A stretch of 64,000 nt of DNA, taken from the NCBI RefSeq assembly GCF_030369675.1, contig NZ_CP128477.1:682001-746000 (forward strand), given 5' to 3'. This DNA is from Peteryoungia algae. GTDB lineage: Bacteria; Pseudomonadota; Alphaproteobacteria; Rhizobiales; Rhizobiaceae. The notes below the pieces were generated by a model. That model saw only the letters and a program-made list of their open reading frames with translations. It did no database searches and was not told the origin of the DNA. A program made the translations under genes and the position numbers. This document shows, in pieces, positions 8,692 through 18,710 of this stretch. Positions within the stretch are counted from its first letter, which is position 1. Every line of letters begins with the position of its first letter.

Positions 8692-8718
8692 AGAAGCCCG
8701 GCTCGTCCGGGCTTCTTT
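8692..8718 (+). terminator. Rho-independent terminator after fadL-type gene
   Basis: AGAAGCCCGG / CCGGGCTTCT stem with 5-nt loop followed by TTCG; 22 nt after the stop codon. Confidence 0.8.
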
Positions 8719-9215
8719 CGTTTCAAGCCGTCGACCGCTATTTCAGCTTTCCGGAATGTGATGATTCTGCAACAGCGCATCTATCCTTCTTCGGCTGCCG
8801 CGCTCGTGCCGAATTTGTCCATTTCCCGCCACAAACAAAGAGCACCGGTGTTGCGAGAGACGGCGGGGGCTGTTTCCGGTGGGTGGCGTTAAGAGTTCAA
8901 CATGAGCCTCTGGGGCAAAAATTCGGTGCTGATAGCAATGACTTCGACTGTTCTTGGGGAGCGGTCGGCCTGTCTGGAAAAGGAAATGGAGGGGGCGTTT
9001 GCGATCGCCCCGGTCTTGCCGGAAATCCGGTCTAGTCTCCAGACCATGCAGAAGAGAATAATATTGAGCCTGGGCGGCAAGGCCATCGACAAGGTCGGGC
9101 ATGAACCGTCTGTTCATCGCTGTGGTGCAATCTCGAAGTCCGGCGCAGTTGAACCGGCCGCAAATGCGGGGCGGTGTATCTGATGTCCATTATGTCTTGG
9201 AAATTGTGCGGACCC
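8719..9215. other. Long region upstream of exoR without a convincing gene
   Basis: About 500 bp. Open frames exist on both strands (for example 8902-9183 plus, 8743-9117 minus), but none has a good ribosome site, recognisable domain or natural-looking composition. The region may hold the exoR promoter with a long leader, or a small RNA; no specific structure could be supported by eye. Confidence 0.3.
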
Positions 9216-10007
9216 ATGCGGCTACGTGACTGGAAATCTTCGGTAGTGCTTGTGACGGCAGCTTTGTTGCTGTCCAGCGGGCCCTCTGCGCTTGCCTTCG
9301 ATATGAACGCCGGTGTCAGCAAGGAATCCGGCCCGTTCGACCTCTTCAAGTTCGGCTTCAACGCCTACAAGAAGGGCCAGAAGGAAGAAGCGGTCGAGGC
9401 TTATCGCTATGCCGCCGAAAAGGGCCATACCGGCTCGCGCTGGGCGCTCGCCAACATGTATGAGGCCGGCGACGGTGTCGTCGAAAACGACTTCGAAGCC
9501 TTCAAGATTTATGCCGAGATCGCAAACCAGGGCGTCGAGCCCGGTTCTGCGGACACCGGCTTCTTCGTCAATGCGCTTCTGTCGCTTGCCCGGTATTATC
9601 GCCAGGGTATTCCCGACAGCCCCGTGAGGGCGGACCTCGCCCAGGCGCGGCAGATCTATTTCCAGGTCGCATCCACCTTTGGAGTGCCGGAAGCCCAGTT
9701 CCAGCTGGCCCGCATGATCCTGGCCGGCGAGGGCGGTCGTGTGAACGTGCAGCAGGCGAAGAAGTGGCTGAACATGGCACGCAAGGGCGGCCATGCCGGC
9801 GCCATGTCGATCTTCGGCAACGTCTTGTTCGAAGAAGGTCAGACAGTGCGCGGTCTCGCATTCCTGACGGCCGCACTGGAGCGCTGCAGCCAGAAGGATT
9901 GTCCATGGATGCAGGATCTGCAGGAACGGGCTTTTTCGCTCGCGACCGAAGACGACCGCCGGGTGGCCGTGGCGCTGGCGCCTGAGGTCTTCACGCAGGG
10001 CGACTGA
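9216..10007 (+). CDS. exoR: Exopolysaccharide regulator ExoR (periplasmic, Sel1-like repeats)
   Basis: A 263-aa protein with signal peptide (MRLRDWKSSVVLVTAALLLSSGPSALA) and mature start FDMNAGVSKESGPFDLFKFG, which I recognise as ExoR. Sel1-like TPR units follow (KKGQKEEAVEAYRYAAEKGHTGSRWALANMY; DLAQARQIYFQVASTFGVPEAQFQLARM; VQQAKKWLNMARKGGHAGAM). In Sinorhizobium and Agrobacterium ExoR binds and inhibits the sensor ExoS/ChvG in the periplasm; its loss activates ChvI, exopolysaccharide synthesis and invasion genes and represses motility. Start 9216 gives a clean signal peptide; in-frame ATGs at 9174, 9183 and 9192 are alternatives. Confidence 0.92.
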   Translation: MRLRDWKSSVVLVTAALLLSSGPSALAFDMNAGVSKESGPFDLFKFGFNAYKKGQKEEAVEAYRYAAEKGHTGSRWALANMYEAGDGVVENDFEAFKIYAEIANQGVEPGSADTGFFVNALLSLARYYRQGIPDSPVRADLAQARQIYFQVASTFGVPEAQFQLARMILAGEGGRVNVQQAKKWLNMARKGGHAGAMSIFGNVLFEEGQTVRGLAFLTAALERCSQKDCPWMQDLQERAFSLATEDDRRVAVALAPEVFTQGD

Positions 10008-10042
10008 GCGCAGGTCTCGCGACGACATTAGCAGGAACTTCA

Positions 10043-10069
10043 AAAATGGGCGCCTCAGCGCCCATTTTC
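10043..10069. terminator. Terminator shared by convergent exoR and xthA
   Basis: AAAATGGGCGC / GCGCCCATTTT stem with 5-nt loop, with T on one side and A on the other, so it can work in both directions. It lies in the 87-bp gap between the two convergent stop codons. Confidence 0.85.
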
Positions 10070-10094
10070 TTGTCTGCGATTGGATTTTCTGAGG

Positions 10095-10880
10095 TCAGAA
10101 AGCGAAGTGACCGACAACAGGCACATGGTCCGAGGGTTTCTCCCAGGCCCGGACATGTTTTTCGATCGCCGTCGAGCGAAGCCGGTCGGAGGCCTCAGGC
10201 GACAGCATCAGGTGGTCGATGCGGATGCCGTTGTTTTTCTGCCAGGCACCGGCCTGATAGTCCCAGAATGAGAAGAGCGGCGTCTCGTCGGTGGTTGCGC
10301 GCACCGCATCGACGAAGCCGAGATTCTCCAGCCGCCGGAAAGCCGCCCGCGTTTGGGGCAGGAAGAGCGCGTCGGTCACCCACTGGCTGGCATCCTTCGC
10401 ATCATGCGGCTCGGCAATGACATTGTAGTCGCCGGCAAGGATGAGTGGTTCCTCAAGCGCCATGCGGTCACGCGCGAAGGCCTCGAGTCTCGCCATCCAG
10501 GCGAGCTTGTAGGGGTATTTGACCGGATCGTCCGACGGATTGCCGTTCGGCAGATAGAGCGAGCAGACACGCAGGACGCCGCCGTCGACCGAAAACACGC
10601 CCTCGATGAAGCGCGCCTGTTCGTCGGTGTCGTCACCCGGCAGGCCGCGATTGACTTCGTCCGGCTTGATCTTGGAGAGCAGGGCAACGCCGTTGAAACC
10701 CTTCTGGCCGTGCGTCTCGACGTGATAGCCGAGCGCCTCGATCTCGCCGCGGGGAAAACCTTCATCGACCGACTTGATCTCCTGCAGGCAGGCAATGTCG
10801 GGATCGCTGTCCTTCAGCCACTGGCACAGATTCTCGATGCGTGCCTTGACGCCGTTGATGTTCCAGGTGGCAATTTTCAT
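10095..10880 (-). CDS. xthA: Exodeoxyribonuclease III / AP endonuclease
   Basis: A 261-aa member of the ExoIII/APE1 phosphodiesterase family, acting in base-excision repair. Visible family motifs: MKIATWNINGVKAR at the N-terminus, LQEIKS with the metal-binding Glu34, LAGDYNVI, and the C-terminal SDHVPV motif with the catalytic Asp-His pair (KPSDHVPVVGHF). Length is normal. The gene starts 7 nt after the stop of the Fe-S carrier gene and is probably co-transcribed with it; the adjacent ATG at 10883 is an alternative start. Confidence 0.95.
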   Translation of the reverse strand: MKIATWNINGVKARIENLCQWLKDSDPDIACLQEIKSVDEGFPRGEIEALGYHVETHGQKGFNGVALLSKIKPDEVNRGLPGDDTDEQARFIEGVFSVDGGVLRVCSLYLPNGNPSDDPVKYPYKLAWMARLEAFARDRMALEEPLILAGDYNVIAEPHDAKDASQWVTDALFLPQTRAAFRRLENLGFVDAVRATTDETPLFSFWDYQAGAWQKNNGIRIDHLMLSPEASDRLRSTAIEKHVRAWEKPSDHVPVVGHFAF

Positions 10881-10887
10881 CATGCAC

Positions 10888-11220
10888 TCACACGGAGAAA
10901 CTGGTGCCGCAGCCGCAGCTCGCCACGGCATTGGGATTCTTGATCTGGAACGACTGGCCGAGCAGGTTGTCGACGAAGTCGATCTCGGAGCCGGCCATGT
11001 AGATCAGAGACATCGGATCGATCAGGACAGTGGCGCCGTCGCGGCTGATCACGATGTCGTCGCCTGCCGGTTGGCCGTCGAGGTCGAATTTGTAGGAGAA
11101 GCCGGAACAGCCGCCGCCTTCGACAGACACGCGCAGCGCCTGTTTCTCGGCATCGGCAGCGACGATCGCCGCGATTCGCTTCGCTGCGGCTTCGGAAAGG
11201 GTAACTGTTTCGGTGCTCAT
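10888..11220 (-). CDS. erpA: A-type iron-sulfur carrier (ErpA/IscA family)
   Basis: A 110-aa HesB/IscA-fold protein with the three conserved cysteines: VEGGGCSGF in the middle and SCGCGTSF near the C-terminus. Such carriers pass Fe-S clusters from the SUF machinery to target enzymes. An excellent ribosome site (GGCAGGAGGCAGA before ATG) fixes the start at 11220. It differs from the SufA-like protein at 47083; two A-type carriers per genome is usual in rhizobia. Whether this is strictly the ErpA orthologue is not certain. Confidence 0.85.
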   Translation of the reverse strand: MSTETVTLSEAAAKRIAAIVAADAEKQALRVSVEGGGCSGFSYKFDLDGQPAGDDIVISRDGATVLIDPMSLIYMAGSEIDFVDNLLGQSFQIKNPNAVASCGCGTSFSV

Positions 11221-11417
11221 TCTGCCTCCTGCCGGGTTCAAGGCCCGGTGAAAACGGTTCACTTCGGTGCAAATCACCGCATTGTCACGCAAATGCGCGA
11301 TTTTTGATAAGGCGGCGCGGGCTGAAGGCGCTTCAGAACCCGCATCGCCTTGCGGCTTTGTCCGCTATAGGTATGAAGGCACAAGAGTTGCGTCAATGGG
11401 GAGCAAGCGGCACAGGC

Positions 11418-12635
11418 ATGACGATTGATCAATCAGCACTGGGTTTCGGCACGGGCGAACGGGCGATTTACGCCACCAATCCGCTGCAAAGCCGTGGCCG
11501 GCTCTTTGCCGAGGGCGGCAGCCTCACCCGGTCCGATTTCCAGCGCGACCGCGACCGCATCGTCCACACGACCGCTTTTCGCCGCCTCAAGCACAAGACG
11601 CAGGTCTTCATTGGGCCGGACGGCGATCATTATCGCACCCGTCTGACGCACACGATCGAAGTTGCCCAGATTGCCCGAGCATTGGCTCGTGCGCTGAAGC
11701 TCGATGAAGATCTGGCAGAAGGCGTGGCGCTCGTGCACGATTTTGGCCACACACCCTTCGGCCACACCGGCGAGGATGCCTTGCACGAGGTGCTGGAACC
11801 CTATGGCGGCTTCGACCACAATGCGCAGTCGCTGCGCATCGTTACCAAGCTGGAGCGGCGTTATGCCGATTTTGACGGGCTCAATCTCACCTGGGAAGCG
11901 CTCGAAGGCCTGGTCAAGCACAATGGGCCATTGAAGACCAAGGACGGGCAGGGGACGCGCGGACCTGTACCCCAGCCGATCCTGGACTATTGCGAAATCC
12001 ATGATCTGGAACTGGAAAGCTTTGCCGGGCTCGAAGCCCAGGTTGCGGCCATCGCCGACGACATTGCTTACAACACCCATGATATCGATGACGGTCTGCG
12101 CTCCGGTTACCTCACATTCGACATGCTGGAGGACGTGCCCTTTCTCGCCGGTCTGATGAAGGAGGTGCGCGACCGCTATCCGCATCTCGACCCTGACAGG
12201 TTTACCCACGAGATCATGCGCCGGCAGATCACGCGAATGGTCGAGGATGTGATCGGAGTGGCGCAGGAGCGGCTGAAGCTGGTGGCGCCCCAGAATGTCG
12301 AGGATGTCAGGGCGGCCTCGATGACGATCGCCACATTCTCCGACCAGATGGCCGAGACCGACAAGGCGATCAAGAAGCTCCTGTTCAGCCGCATCTATCG
12401 TCACCCCGACATCATGCGCATTCGGGCCGCCGCCGCCGAGATCGTCACCGATCTCTTCAACGCCTACATGGCCGACCCGACGCTGATGAAGAGCCACTTC
12501 TGGGTGAACCATATTTCCGGCCTCAATGACGGGCAGAAGGCCCGGCATGTCGGCGACTATCTGGCCGGCATGACGGATACCTATGCGGTGCGCACGCATC
12601 GGGAGTTGTTTGACCGGACTCCCGAATTGCGATAG
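11418..12635 (+). CDS. dgt: Deoxyguanosinetriphosphate triphosphohydrolase-like protein
   Basis: A 405-aa HD-superfamily protein of the dGTPase type. The metal-binding residues are visible: H78 in [12 protein letters not shown] and H107-D108 in [15 protein letters not shown], with a further Asp in [11 protein letters not shown]. The N-terminus has the substrate-site motif [26 protein letters not shown]. The family hydrolyses dNTPs to nucleoside and triphosphate; short alphaproteobacterial forms are annotated as dGTPase-like. Start 11418 is chosen to give the normal N-terminus; ATG 11373 is possible. It lies upstream of argS, as in relatives. Confidence 0.92.
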   Translation: MTIDQSALGFGTGERAIYATNPLQSRGRLFAEGGSLTRSDFQRDRDRIVHTTAFRRLKHKTQVFIGPDGDHYRTRLTHTIEVAQIARALARALKLDEDLAEGVALVHDFGHTPFGHTGEDALHEVLEPYGGFDHNAQSLRIVTKLERRYADFDGLNLTWEALEGLVKHNGPLKTKDGQGTRGPVPQPILDYCEIHDLELESFAGLEAQVAAIADDIAYNTHDIDDGLRSGYLTFDMLEDVPFLAGLMKEVRDRYPHLDPDRFTHEIMRRQITRMVEDVIGVAQERLKLVAPQNVEDVRAASMTIATFSDQMAETDKAIKKLLFSRIYRHPDIMRIRAAAAEIVTDLFNAYMADPTLMKSHFWVNHISGLNDGQKARHVGDYLAGMTDTYAVRTHRELFDRTPELR

Positions 12636-12694
12636 GCACCCGACGAAATTCTAAGGAAACGCCGGTGCGAAGCGCCGGCGCGCAGGGACACGTC

Positions 12695-14455
12695 ATGAAT
12701 CTTTTCGCCGATTTCGAAATCCGGATCAAAGCAGCGCTCGACGAGATCGAGGCGGTGCGCGAGAAGCGGGACAGCCTCGACTTCAGCCGCATCGTCGTCG
12801 AGCCGCCGCGCGATCCGAGCCATGGCGATGCCGCGACCAATGCCGCGATGGTGCTCGCCAAGGGCATGGGCATGAACCCGCGCGCGCTGGCCGACCTGAT
12901 CGGCGAAAAGCTGAAGCAGGATCCGGATATCGCCGAAGTCGGCGTCGCTGGCCCCGGTTTCATCAATATCCGGCTCTCGGTTGCCTATTGGCAGCGGCTG
13001 CTGGCGGTCATGATCCGTGAGGGCACGGATTTCGGTCGTGCCTCCGTCGGTGCCGGCCACAAGGTCAATGTCGAATATGTCTCGGCCAATCCGACGGGCC
13101 CGATGCATGTCGGCCATTGCCGTGGCGCCGTTGTCGGCGACACGCTGGCCAACCTGCTCGGTTTTGCGGGTTACGAGGTCACCAAGGAATACTACATCAA
13201 CGATGCCGGCGCTCAGATCGAGGTCCTCGCCCGTTCCGCCTTCCTGCGCTATCGGGAGGCTCTGGGCGAGACCATCGGCGAGATCCCCGCAGGTCTCTAC
13301 CCGGGTGACTATCTGGTTCCGGTTGGCAAGGTCCTGGCCGACGAGTATGGCACCAAGCTCCTCACCATGCCGGAAGAGGAGATGCTCGATATCGTCAAGG
13401 ACAAGGCCATCGCTGCAATGATGGTCATGATCCGCGAGGATCTTGCCACGCTCAACGTGCATCACGACGTCTTCTTCTCCGAGCGCACCCTGCACGCCGG
13501 CAACGGCGGCCGCATCCTCTCGGCCATCAATGACCTGACCTTCAAGGGCCATGTCTACAAGGGCAAGCTGCCGCCGCCGAAGGGGCAGTTGCCGGAAGAT
13601 TGGGAAGACCGCGAGCAGACGCTGTTCCGCTCGACCGAAGTCGGTGACGACATCGACCGCCCGCTGATGAAGTCGGATGGTAGCTTTACCTATTTCGCTG
13701 CCGACGTTGCCTATTTCAAGGACAAGTTCGATCGCGGCTTCACCGAGATGATCTATGTGCTGGGTGCCGACCATGGCGGCTATGTGAAGCGGCTGGAGGC
13801 GGTCAACCGCGCCGTGTCGGAAGGCAAGTCGAAGCTCACCGTCCTGCTTTGCCAGCTGGTCAAGCTTTACCGCGACGGCGAGCCGGTGAAGATGTCGAAG
13901 CGTTCAGGCGATTTCGTCACGCTGCGCGAAGTGGTCGAGGAAGTTGGCCGCGATTCGGTGCGTTTCATGATGCTCTACCGGAAGAATTCCGAGCCGCTCG
14001 ACTTCGACTTTGCCAAGGTGACGGAGCAGTCGAAGGACAATCCGGTCTTCTATGTGCAGTATGCCCATGCGCGTTGCATGTCGATCATGCGCCAGGCAAA
14101 GGAAGCCTTGCCCGATCTCGATATCGAGAAACTCGACCTTGCCAGTGCCGTAATGGGACAGATCCAGGACCCAACGGAACTGTCACTGGTTGCAAAGCTT
14201 GCCGAATATCCGAGAATCATCGAGGCAGCAGCATTGTCCCAGGAGCCGCATCGACTTGCATTTTACCTGCATGATCTGGCAAGCTCGCTCCATGCTCACT
14301 GGAACAAGGGCAAGGATTCGCCCGAATTACGCTTTGTTAACGATAAACATAGAGAATTAACCATCGCCAGGCTTGGGCTGGTGCATGCTGTCGCCTCCGT
14401 GTTGAAGTCGGGACTCGCCATTACTGGCACCGAAGCTCCGGTCGAAATGCGATAG
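12695..14455 (+). CDS. argS: Arginine--tRNA ligase
   Basis: A 586-aa class I synthetase. Seen: N-terminal Add1-type domain, [12 protein letters not shown] (HIGH motif as HVGH), a catalytic core with YINDAGAQ, the KMSK-type motif [12 protein letters not shown], and the C-terminal DALR anticodon-binding helices ([17 protein letters not shown], then [14 protein letters not shown]). It starts 59 nt after the dGTPase gene and is followed at 66 nt by the SPOR-domain gene, so one operon is likely. Confidence 0.97.
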   Translation: MNLFADFEIRIKAALDEIEAVREKRDSLDFSRIVVEPPRDPSHGDAATNAAMVLAKGMGMNPRALADLIGEKLKQDPDIAEVGVAGPGFINIRLSVAYWQRLLAVMIREGTDFGRASVGAGHKVNVEYVSANPTGPMHVGHCRGAVVGDTLANLLGFAGYEVTKEYYINDAGAQIEVLARSAFLRYREALGETIGEIPAGLYPGDYLVPVGKVLADEYGTKLLTMPEEEMLDIVKDKAIAAMMVMIREDLATLNVHHDVFFSERTLHAGNGGRILSAINDLTFKGHVYKGKLPPPKGQLPEDWEDREQTLFRSTEVGDDIDRPLMKSDGSFTYFAADVAYFKDKFDRGFTEMIYVLGADHGGYVKRLEAVNRAVSEGKSKLTVLLCQLVKLYRDGEPVKMSKRSGDFVTLREVVEEVGRDSVRFMMLYRKNSEPLDFDFAKVTEQSKDNPVFYVQYAHARCMSIMRQAKEALPDLDIEKLDLASAVMGQIQDPTELSLVAKLAEYPRIIEAAALSQEPHRLAFYLHDLASSLHAHWNKGKDSPELRFVNDKHRELTIARLGLVHAVASVLKSGLAITGTEAPVEMR

Positions 14456-14520
14456 TATCGTCACCAATTCCCCACATTACGCTGGCAGGCGTTGAGTCGC
14501 GTGAGTGAGTGGAACAGGGT

Positions 14521-17500
14521 ATGGTACAGAAGCAGGCTGCAAACAGCATTCGATCGCAGGGCGATGGTTTCGCGGATGATGATCCGCTGGCGGAGCTCGC
14601 CCGCATCGTTGGGTTCGATCAGCCTCTGAAGCGCGAAACTGTCGTTGCGCTGCCGCAGGCGCCGGATATGTCTTCGGCTGACTTCAATCTGGAAGACGAG
14701 TTGATGCGCGAGTTCGAGGGCTACGAAGCTTCTCCCGCGCCGTCTTCCTATGCGCCTGAGCTCGAAGCGCCCGAGCCTGTGCTGCCCCGCCCTTCCGCGG
14801 TTGAAGTCTACGAAACACCACGCCATCGCGAAGAGCCGAGTTTCGAGCCGCAGGCCGTTGCCTATGCAGAGCCAGATTCTGGTCTGGTGCCGGAGCATGT
14901 CGAGGTCGAGGCTCCGCACTTTGCGCAAGCTGACGCCTATGCGCCGGATGCCGATCGCTACGTCGCGGATCCGGCTCCCGCATATGGTCACGACGAAATG
15001 CGATCCGAGCAGTTGGTCGAGCCTGATCTTTCCTTTGATCTGGCCGATGAGCTGGAGTTCGCGGTCGCAGATGCCGACATTCGCCCGGAGCCGTTTGTCG
15101 CGCCAGCGCGTCCGGTTCAGCCCGAGCCGCCGCGCCTGCGCCTGCCGCTTGCCAATTTCGCCGCGCAGCCGGTTCGTCGGGCCGAGCCGCCGGTCGCCGT
15201 GCAGCCGGCCGCGACTGTGCCGGCATTCGAAGCTTCTAGCTTCGAGGCACCGAACGCACCCGCCGTTGAGGCGTCACGGCCGCTTGGCGATCTCGACTTT
15301 GGCAAGGCGAGCTTCGATTGGGCCTCCGGTCCGGTCGAACCCATTCCGGCCATATTGTCTTCCGCTCCCGAATTGGCCGAGGCGCCGACACCTGCGCCGC
15401 AATTCGACCCATTTGCAATCGAGATGGAGCGGCCAGTTGCGCCGGTTTCGACGGATGCTGTCGCGGGCGTCCAGCATGACGAGCTGGACTTCGGCTTCGA
15501 CTTTCTCGATGAACTCGCCTTCGAAGAGGATGCGCATCTCGCTGCCAAGGTAAGGGAGCCGGTCGAGCAGCCCGCAGCGCCCGCCGTATCCGAGGAGGAT
15601 TTCGATCCCTTCGCCGACCAGGAGTTCGAGCTGCAGCTGGATGAGATCGAGCTGGACTTGTCCGATCTCGAAGTGGCGCCCGAATTGCCTGCGGTTGAGC
15701 CCGCGTCTGCGACCGTCGCAGCCGTCGCAACGGCGGCGCCCGCTTTCGCCGCTGCTCCTGCACCTCTGGCGGCAGTCCGTCCAGAGCCAATGGTTGCCTC
15801 GTCTTTCGCAGCTGCCCCCCCGGCGGCGGCTCTCGCCGTTCCTCCGACACCTTCAGTCTCGGCGTCATACGCAGCGCCGGTGACCCGCCCTGCGGCTGAA
15901 ACCTATGCGCCGGCGTCCGCTCCGACATCGTCGCCGTTTCGTCCTGCTGCGCCGACCGAGGACAGCTTCGGCTTCGACCCTTCCGAGATTTCGGAGCAGG
16001 ATGACCTGCTCGAAACCCTGAGCGGCATGGATGTGCCGGATGTGCCGGTGGCGGAGGCACGCGCGACCCAACCGGCTCAGCCGGACTATGACATCGACAT
16101 CGATGCCGAGCTTGCGACACTCTTCGAGGAGCCCGCAGCGCCGCAGCCGAAGCCGGTCTCGGCAGGCCGCGTGAGCGCTGCGCCGATTACAACGGCTCCG
16201 CAGGCAACGGCACAGCCACCGCTCGAGGATTTCGAAGCCTTCGAAAAGGCGCTGGAAGAAGATCTCATCAGCACCATGTCGGCCTCTGGCCACTTCGAGC
16301 CTGAAAGCCGTGGCCACATCACCATCGCCGGTGAAGGCCAGGGATTCCGCTTCCGCCGCGTCAAGCCCTATCTGATGGCGGGAACTGCGGTCGTGATGCT
16401 GCTTGCCGGTGCGGGGGGGCTCTATGCCTGGCTCGGCAGCGGTGCCGTTGGCACGCTGTCCGGTGGAGAGCCGGTCGTGATCGCCGCTGACAAGACGCCG
16501 GTCAAAATGGTGCCGGAGAATCCGGGCGGCAAGTCCGTTCCGAACCAGGACAAGGCGGTCTATGATCGTGTGGCGGGAAGTGGCGTCGAAGACCCCAAGC
16601 AGCCGAGCCTGATTTCCTCGGAAGAAGAGCCCGTCGACGTGGTTCAGCGCACGCTGATCCCCGAATCGCTGCCGCTGGAAGGCGAGAACGATGCCATGGC
16701 GACGCCGGTCGGCGAGACCGAGGATCCGCGCCTGCTGCCCGACGGCCAGCCTCCGCAGGCAAGCGCCGAAGATCCGGCGACGATCACCCCGCGCAGGGTC
16801 CGCACGATGATCGTGCGTCCGGATGGCACGCTGGTCGCACAGGAAGTGCCGGCGGAGCCGACAGCCGCCGCAACGCCATCGCAGTCAACGGCGGATACGC
16901 CGGTGCTCGCACCGCCAAGCGTGCCCTCTTCCAATGGCGGTGATACCGTCAGGACCGTCGATACGCGCGTCGTGACCCCGGGTGGCCCGACCGAGACCGC
17001 TGCGTCGCAAACCGTGCCTGCCGCAACGGCGCAAGCAGCCACCGAACTGGCGGCCGTGACGCCTGAGACGGTGGAGACATTGGCGGCCACGGATGTTGCC
17101 GCGGCACCGACTGCCAACGATTCGGGCGCACCGCGCGCCCCGATCCCGACAAGTCGCCCGGCTGACCAGCCGGTCAATGTCGTGGGAACCGTCACCGATC
17201 AGGGCAATGTACGTTCGGCCCAACCGGCTGCGCCAGCACCTGCTGAAGCGCCCGCCGAAGTGGCTGCGGCATCCCCGGCGGCCACAGCGCCGGCCGCTGC
17301 TGCACCCGCTGGCAGTTTCGGCATCCAGATCGCCTCGCTGCCGTCGGAAGCGGACGCGCAGAAGAGCTATCGCAACCTGTCGTCCAAGTTCGGCAACATC
17401 CTGGGCGGCAAGCCCTGGGAAATCCGCCAGGCGGACATCCCCGGCAAGGGCACCTTTTACCGGGTGCGCGTGGGGGCCGGTTCCAAGGATGAAGCCGTGG

Positions 17501-17553
17501 CGCTGTGCGAACAATATCGTGCCGCTGGCGGCAGCTGCCTCGTCTCCCGCTGA
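14521..17553 (+). CDS. Very large SPOR-domain membrane protein
   Basis: A 1010-aa protein in three parts. Residues 1 to about 610 are a strongly acidic, Pro/Ala/Glu-rich, probably disordered cytoplasmic region with repeated short acidic clusters such as DFGFDFLDELAFEED and LQLDEIELDLSDLE. One membrane span follows at about 616-640 (YLMAGTAVVMLLAGAGGLYAWLG). The periplasmic part is Thr/Ala/Pro-rich and ends in a SPOR domain at about 930-1010 (FGIQIASLPSEADAQKSYRN...GTFYRVRVG). SPOR domains bind denuded glycan strands at division septa. Position between argS and nagZ is standard in rhizobia. The in-frame GTG at 14509 is an alternative start. Confidence 0.9.
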   Translation: MVQKQAANSIRSQGDGFADDDPLAELARIVGFDQPLKRETVVALPQAPDMSSADFNLEDELMREFEGYEASPAPSSYAPELEAPEPVLPRPSAVEVYETPRHREEPSFEPQAVAYAEPDSGLVPEHVEVEAPHFAQADAYAPDADRYVADPAPAYGHDEMRSEQLVEPDLSFDLADELEFAVADADIRPEPFVAPARPVQPEPPRLRLPLANFAAQPVRRAEPPVAVQPAATVPAFEASSFEAPNAPAVEASRPLGDLDFGKASFDWASGPVEPIPAILSSAPELAEAPTPAPQFDPFAIEMERPVAPVSTDAVAGVQHDELDFGFDFLDELAFEEDAHLAAKVREPVEQPAAPAVSEEDFDPFADQEFELQLDEIELDLSDLEVAPELPAVEPASATVAAVATAAPAFAAAPAPLAAVRPEPMVASSFAAAPPAAALAVPPTPSVSASYAAPVTRPAAETYAPASAPTSSPFRPAAPTEDSFGFDPSEISEQDDLLETLSGMDVPDVPVAEARATQPAQPDYDIDIDAELATLFEEPAAPQPKPVSAGRVSAAPITTAPQATAQPPLEDFEAFEKALEEDLISTMSASGHFEPESRGHITIAGEGQGFRFRRVKPYLMAGTAVVMLLAGAGGLYAWLGSGAVGTLSGGEPVVIAADKTPVKMVPENPGGKSVPNQDKAVYDRVAGSGVEDPKQPSLISSEEEPVDVVQRTLIPESLPLEGENDAMATPVGETEDPRLLPDGQPPQASAEDPATITPRRVRTMIVRPDGTLVAQEVPAEPTAAATPSQSTADTPVLAPPSVPSSNGGDTVRTVDTRVVTPGGPTETAASQTVPAATAQAATELAAVTPETVETLAATDVAAAPTANDSGAPRAPIPTSRPADQPVNVVGTVTDQGNVRSAQPAAPAPAEAPAEVAAASPAATAPAAAAPAGSFGIQIASLPSEADAQKSYRNLSSKFGNILGGKPWEIRQADIPGKGTFYRVRVGAGSKDEAVALCEQYRAAGGSCLVSR

Positions 17554-17580
17554 GAACAGCACTGATTATCTGAGCATTCG

Positions 17581-17610
17581 AGAGGCGGAACCGCGTGTTC
17601 CGCCTCTTTT
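17581..17610 (+). terminator. Terminator between SPOR-protein gene and nagZ
   Basis: AGAGGCGGAAC / GTTCCGCCTCT stem with T run, 27 nt after the stop; it would at least weaken read-through into nagZ. Confidence 0.8.
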
Positions 17611-17681
17611 CTTGTGTATGAGCGCCTGAGGTCACCTTCCGGTCCCTTCGGCTTTTTCTTCCCCCTCGATATGGTCTTCCC

Positions 17682-18710
17682 ATGACAGCACAATCCCGTT
17701 CCGCCAAAGCCATGATCCTCGGTTGCCTCGGCCAGCGTCTCACCGCTGACGAGAAGGCCTTTTATCGCGATGAGCAGCCCTGGGGATTCATCCTCTTCGG
17801 TCGCAATATCGGCGAGGCCGAACAGGTGAAGGATCTGGTTGCGGAGATGCGGGATACGGTTGGCGGTGGACACCACGTGCCCGTCCTGGTCGACCAGGAG
17901 GGCGGTCGCGTGCAGCGCATCCGCGAGCCGATTGCGCCGCGTTATCCCTCGGGCGCCGATTTGGGCGCGCTTTACGGCCAGGACAAAGCGAAGGGCCTGC
18001 GGGCGGCCTGGCTGATGTCACGCCTGCATGCCTTCGATCTCTATCGCCTCGGCATCAATGTCGACTGCTTGCCCGTACTCGACGTGCCCATTGAAGGGGC
18101 CAGCAATGTCATCGGCAACCGCGCCTATTCCAACGATCCAGATGTGGTCGCGAAGATGGGACAGGCTGCAGCGGACGGGCTGAAGGCCGGCGGCGTGCTG
18201 CCGGTCCTGAAGCATATCCCGGGCCATGGTCGCGGCATGGCCGACAGCCATCATGAACTGCCCGTCGTCACCGTACCGCGCGCCGAGCTCGAGGCGCATG
18301 ACTTCGTGCCCTTCAAGGCGCTGGCACAGGAGCTGATGGGCATGAGCTGCCATGTCGTCTATACCGATATCGACCCAGATCATCCGGCCTCGACCTCGCG
18401 CATCGTCACCGAGGAGATCGTGCGCAAGGCGATCGGCTTCGAGGGCTTGCTGATGTCCGACGATATCTCGATGAATGCGCTTGAGGGCACGATCGGCGAA
18501 CGCGCAGTGCGGATCGCGGCGACGCTCGATGTCGTGCTGCACTGCCACGGCCATATGGACGAGATGAAGGCTGTTGCCGCCGCCGTGTCCGAACTTTCGG
18601 GCCAGGCCCGCGGACGGGCGGATGCGGTGGAAGCGGCTTTCGTTGCGCCCGATGATGCTGACGAGCAGACCTTGCGTGAAGAATTCGCCAACCTGATGGC
18701 GGTCGCCTGA
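17682..18710 (+). CDS. nagZ: Beta-N-acetylhexosaminidase NagZ (GH3)
   Basis: A 342-aa glycoside hydrolase family 3 enzyme that removes GlcNAc from GlcNAc-1,6-anhydroMurNAc-peptides in the cytoplasm during peptidoglycan recycling. Signature: KHIPGHGRGMADSHHELP from K177, holding the Asp188/His190 catalytic pair, plus DQEGGRVQR near residue 67 and the substrate-side MSDDISM. No signal peptide, as expected. With AnmK at 37310 two steps of murein recycling are encoded in this window. The stop TGA overlaps the ATG of scpA by one base. Confidence 0.95.
   Translation: MTAQSRSAKAMILGCLGQRLTADEKAFYRDEQPWGFILFGRNIGEAEQVKDLVAEMRDTVGGGHHVPVLVDQEGGRVQRIREPIAPRYPSGADLGALYGQDKAKGLRAAWLMSRLHAFDLYRLGINVDCLPVLDVPIEGASNVIGNRAYSNDPDVVAKMGQAAADGLKAGGVLPVLKHIPGHGRGMADSHHELPVVTVPRAELEAHDFVPFKALAQELMGMSCHVVYTDIDPDHPASTSRIVTEEIVRKAIGFEGLLMSDDISMNALEGTIGERAVRIAATLDVVLHCHGHMDEMKAVAAAVSELSGQARGRADAVEAAFVAPDDADEQTLREEFANLMAVA

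Noticed and set aside
8902..9183. Possible 93-aa gene before exoR
   Set aside because: No ribosome site, no recognisable domain, unconvincing amino-acid pattern; kept only as part of the unannotated region.
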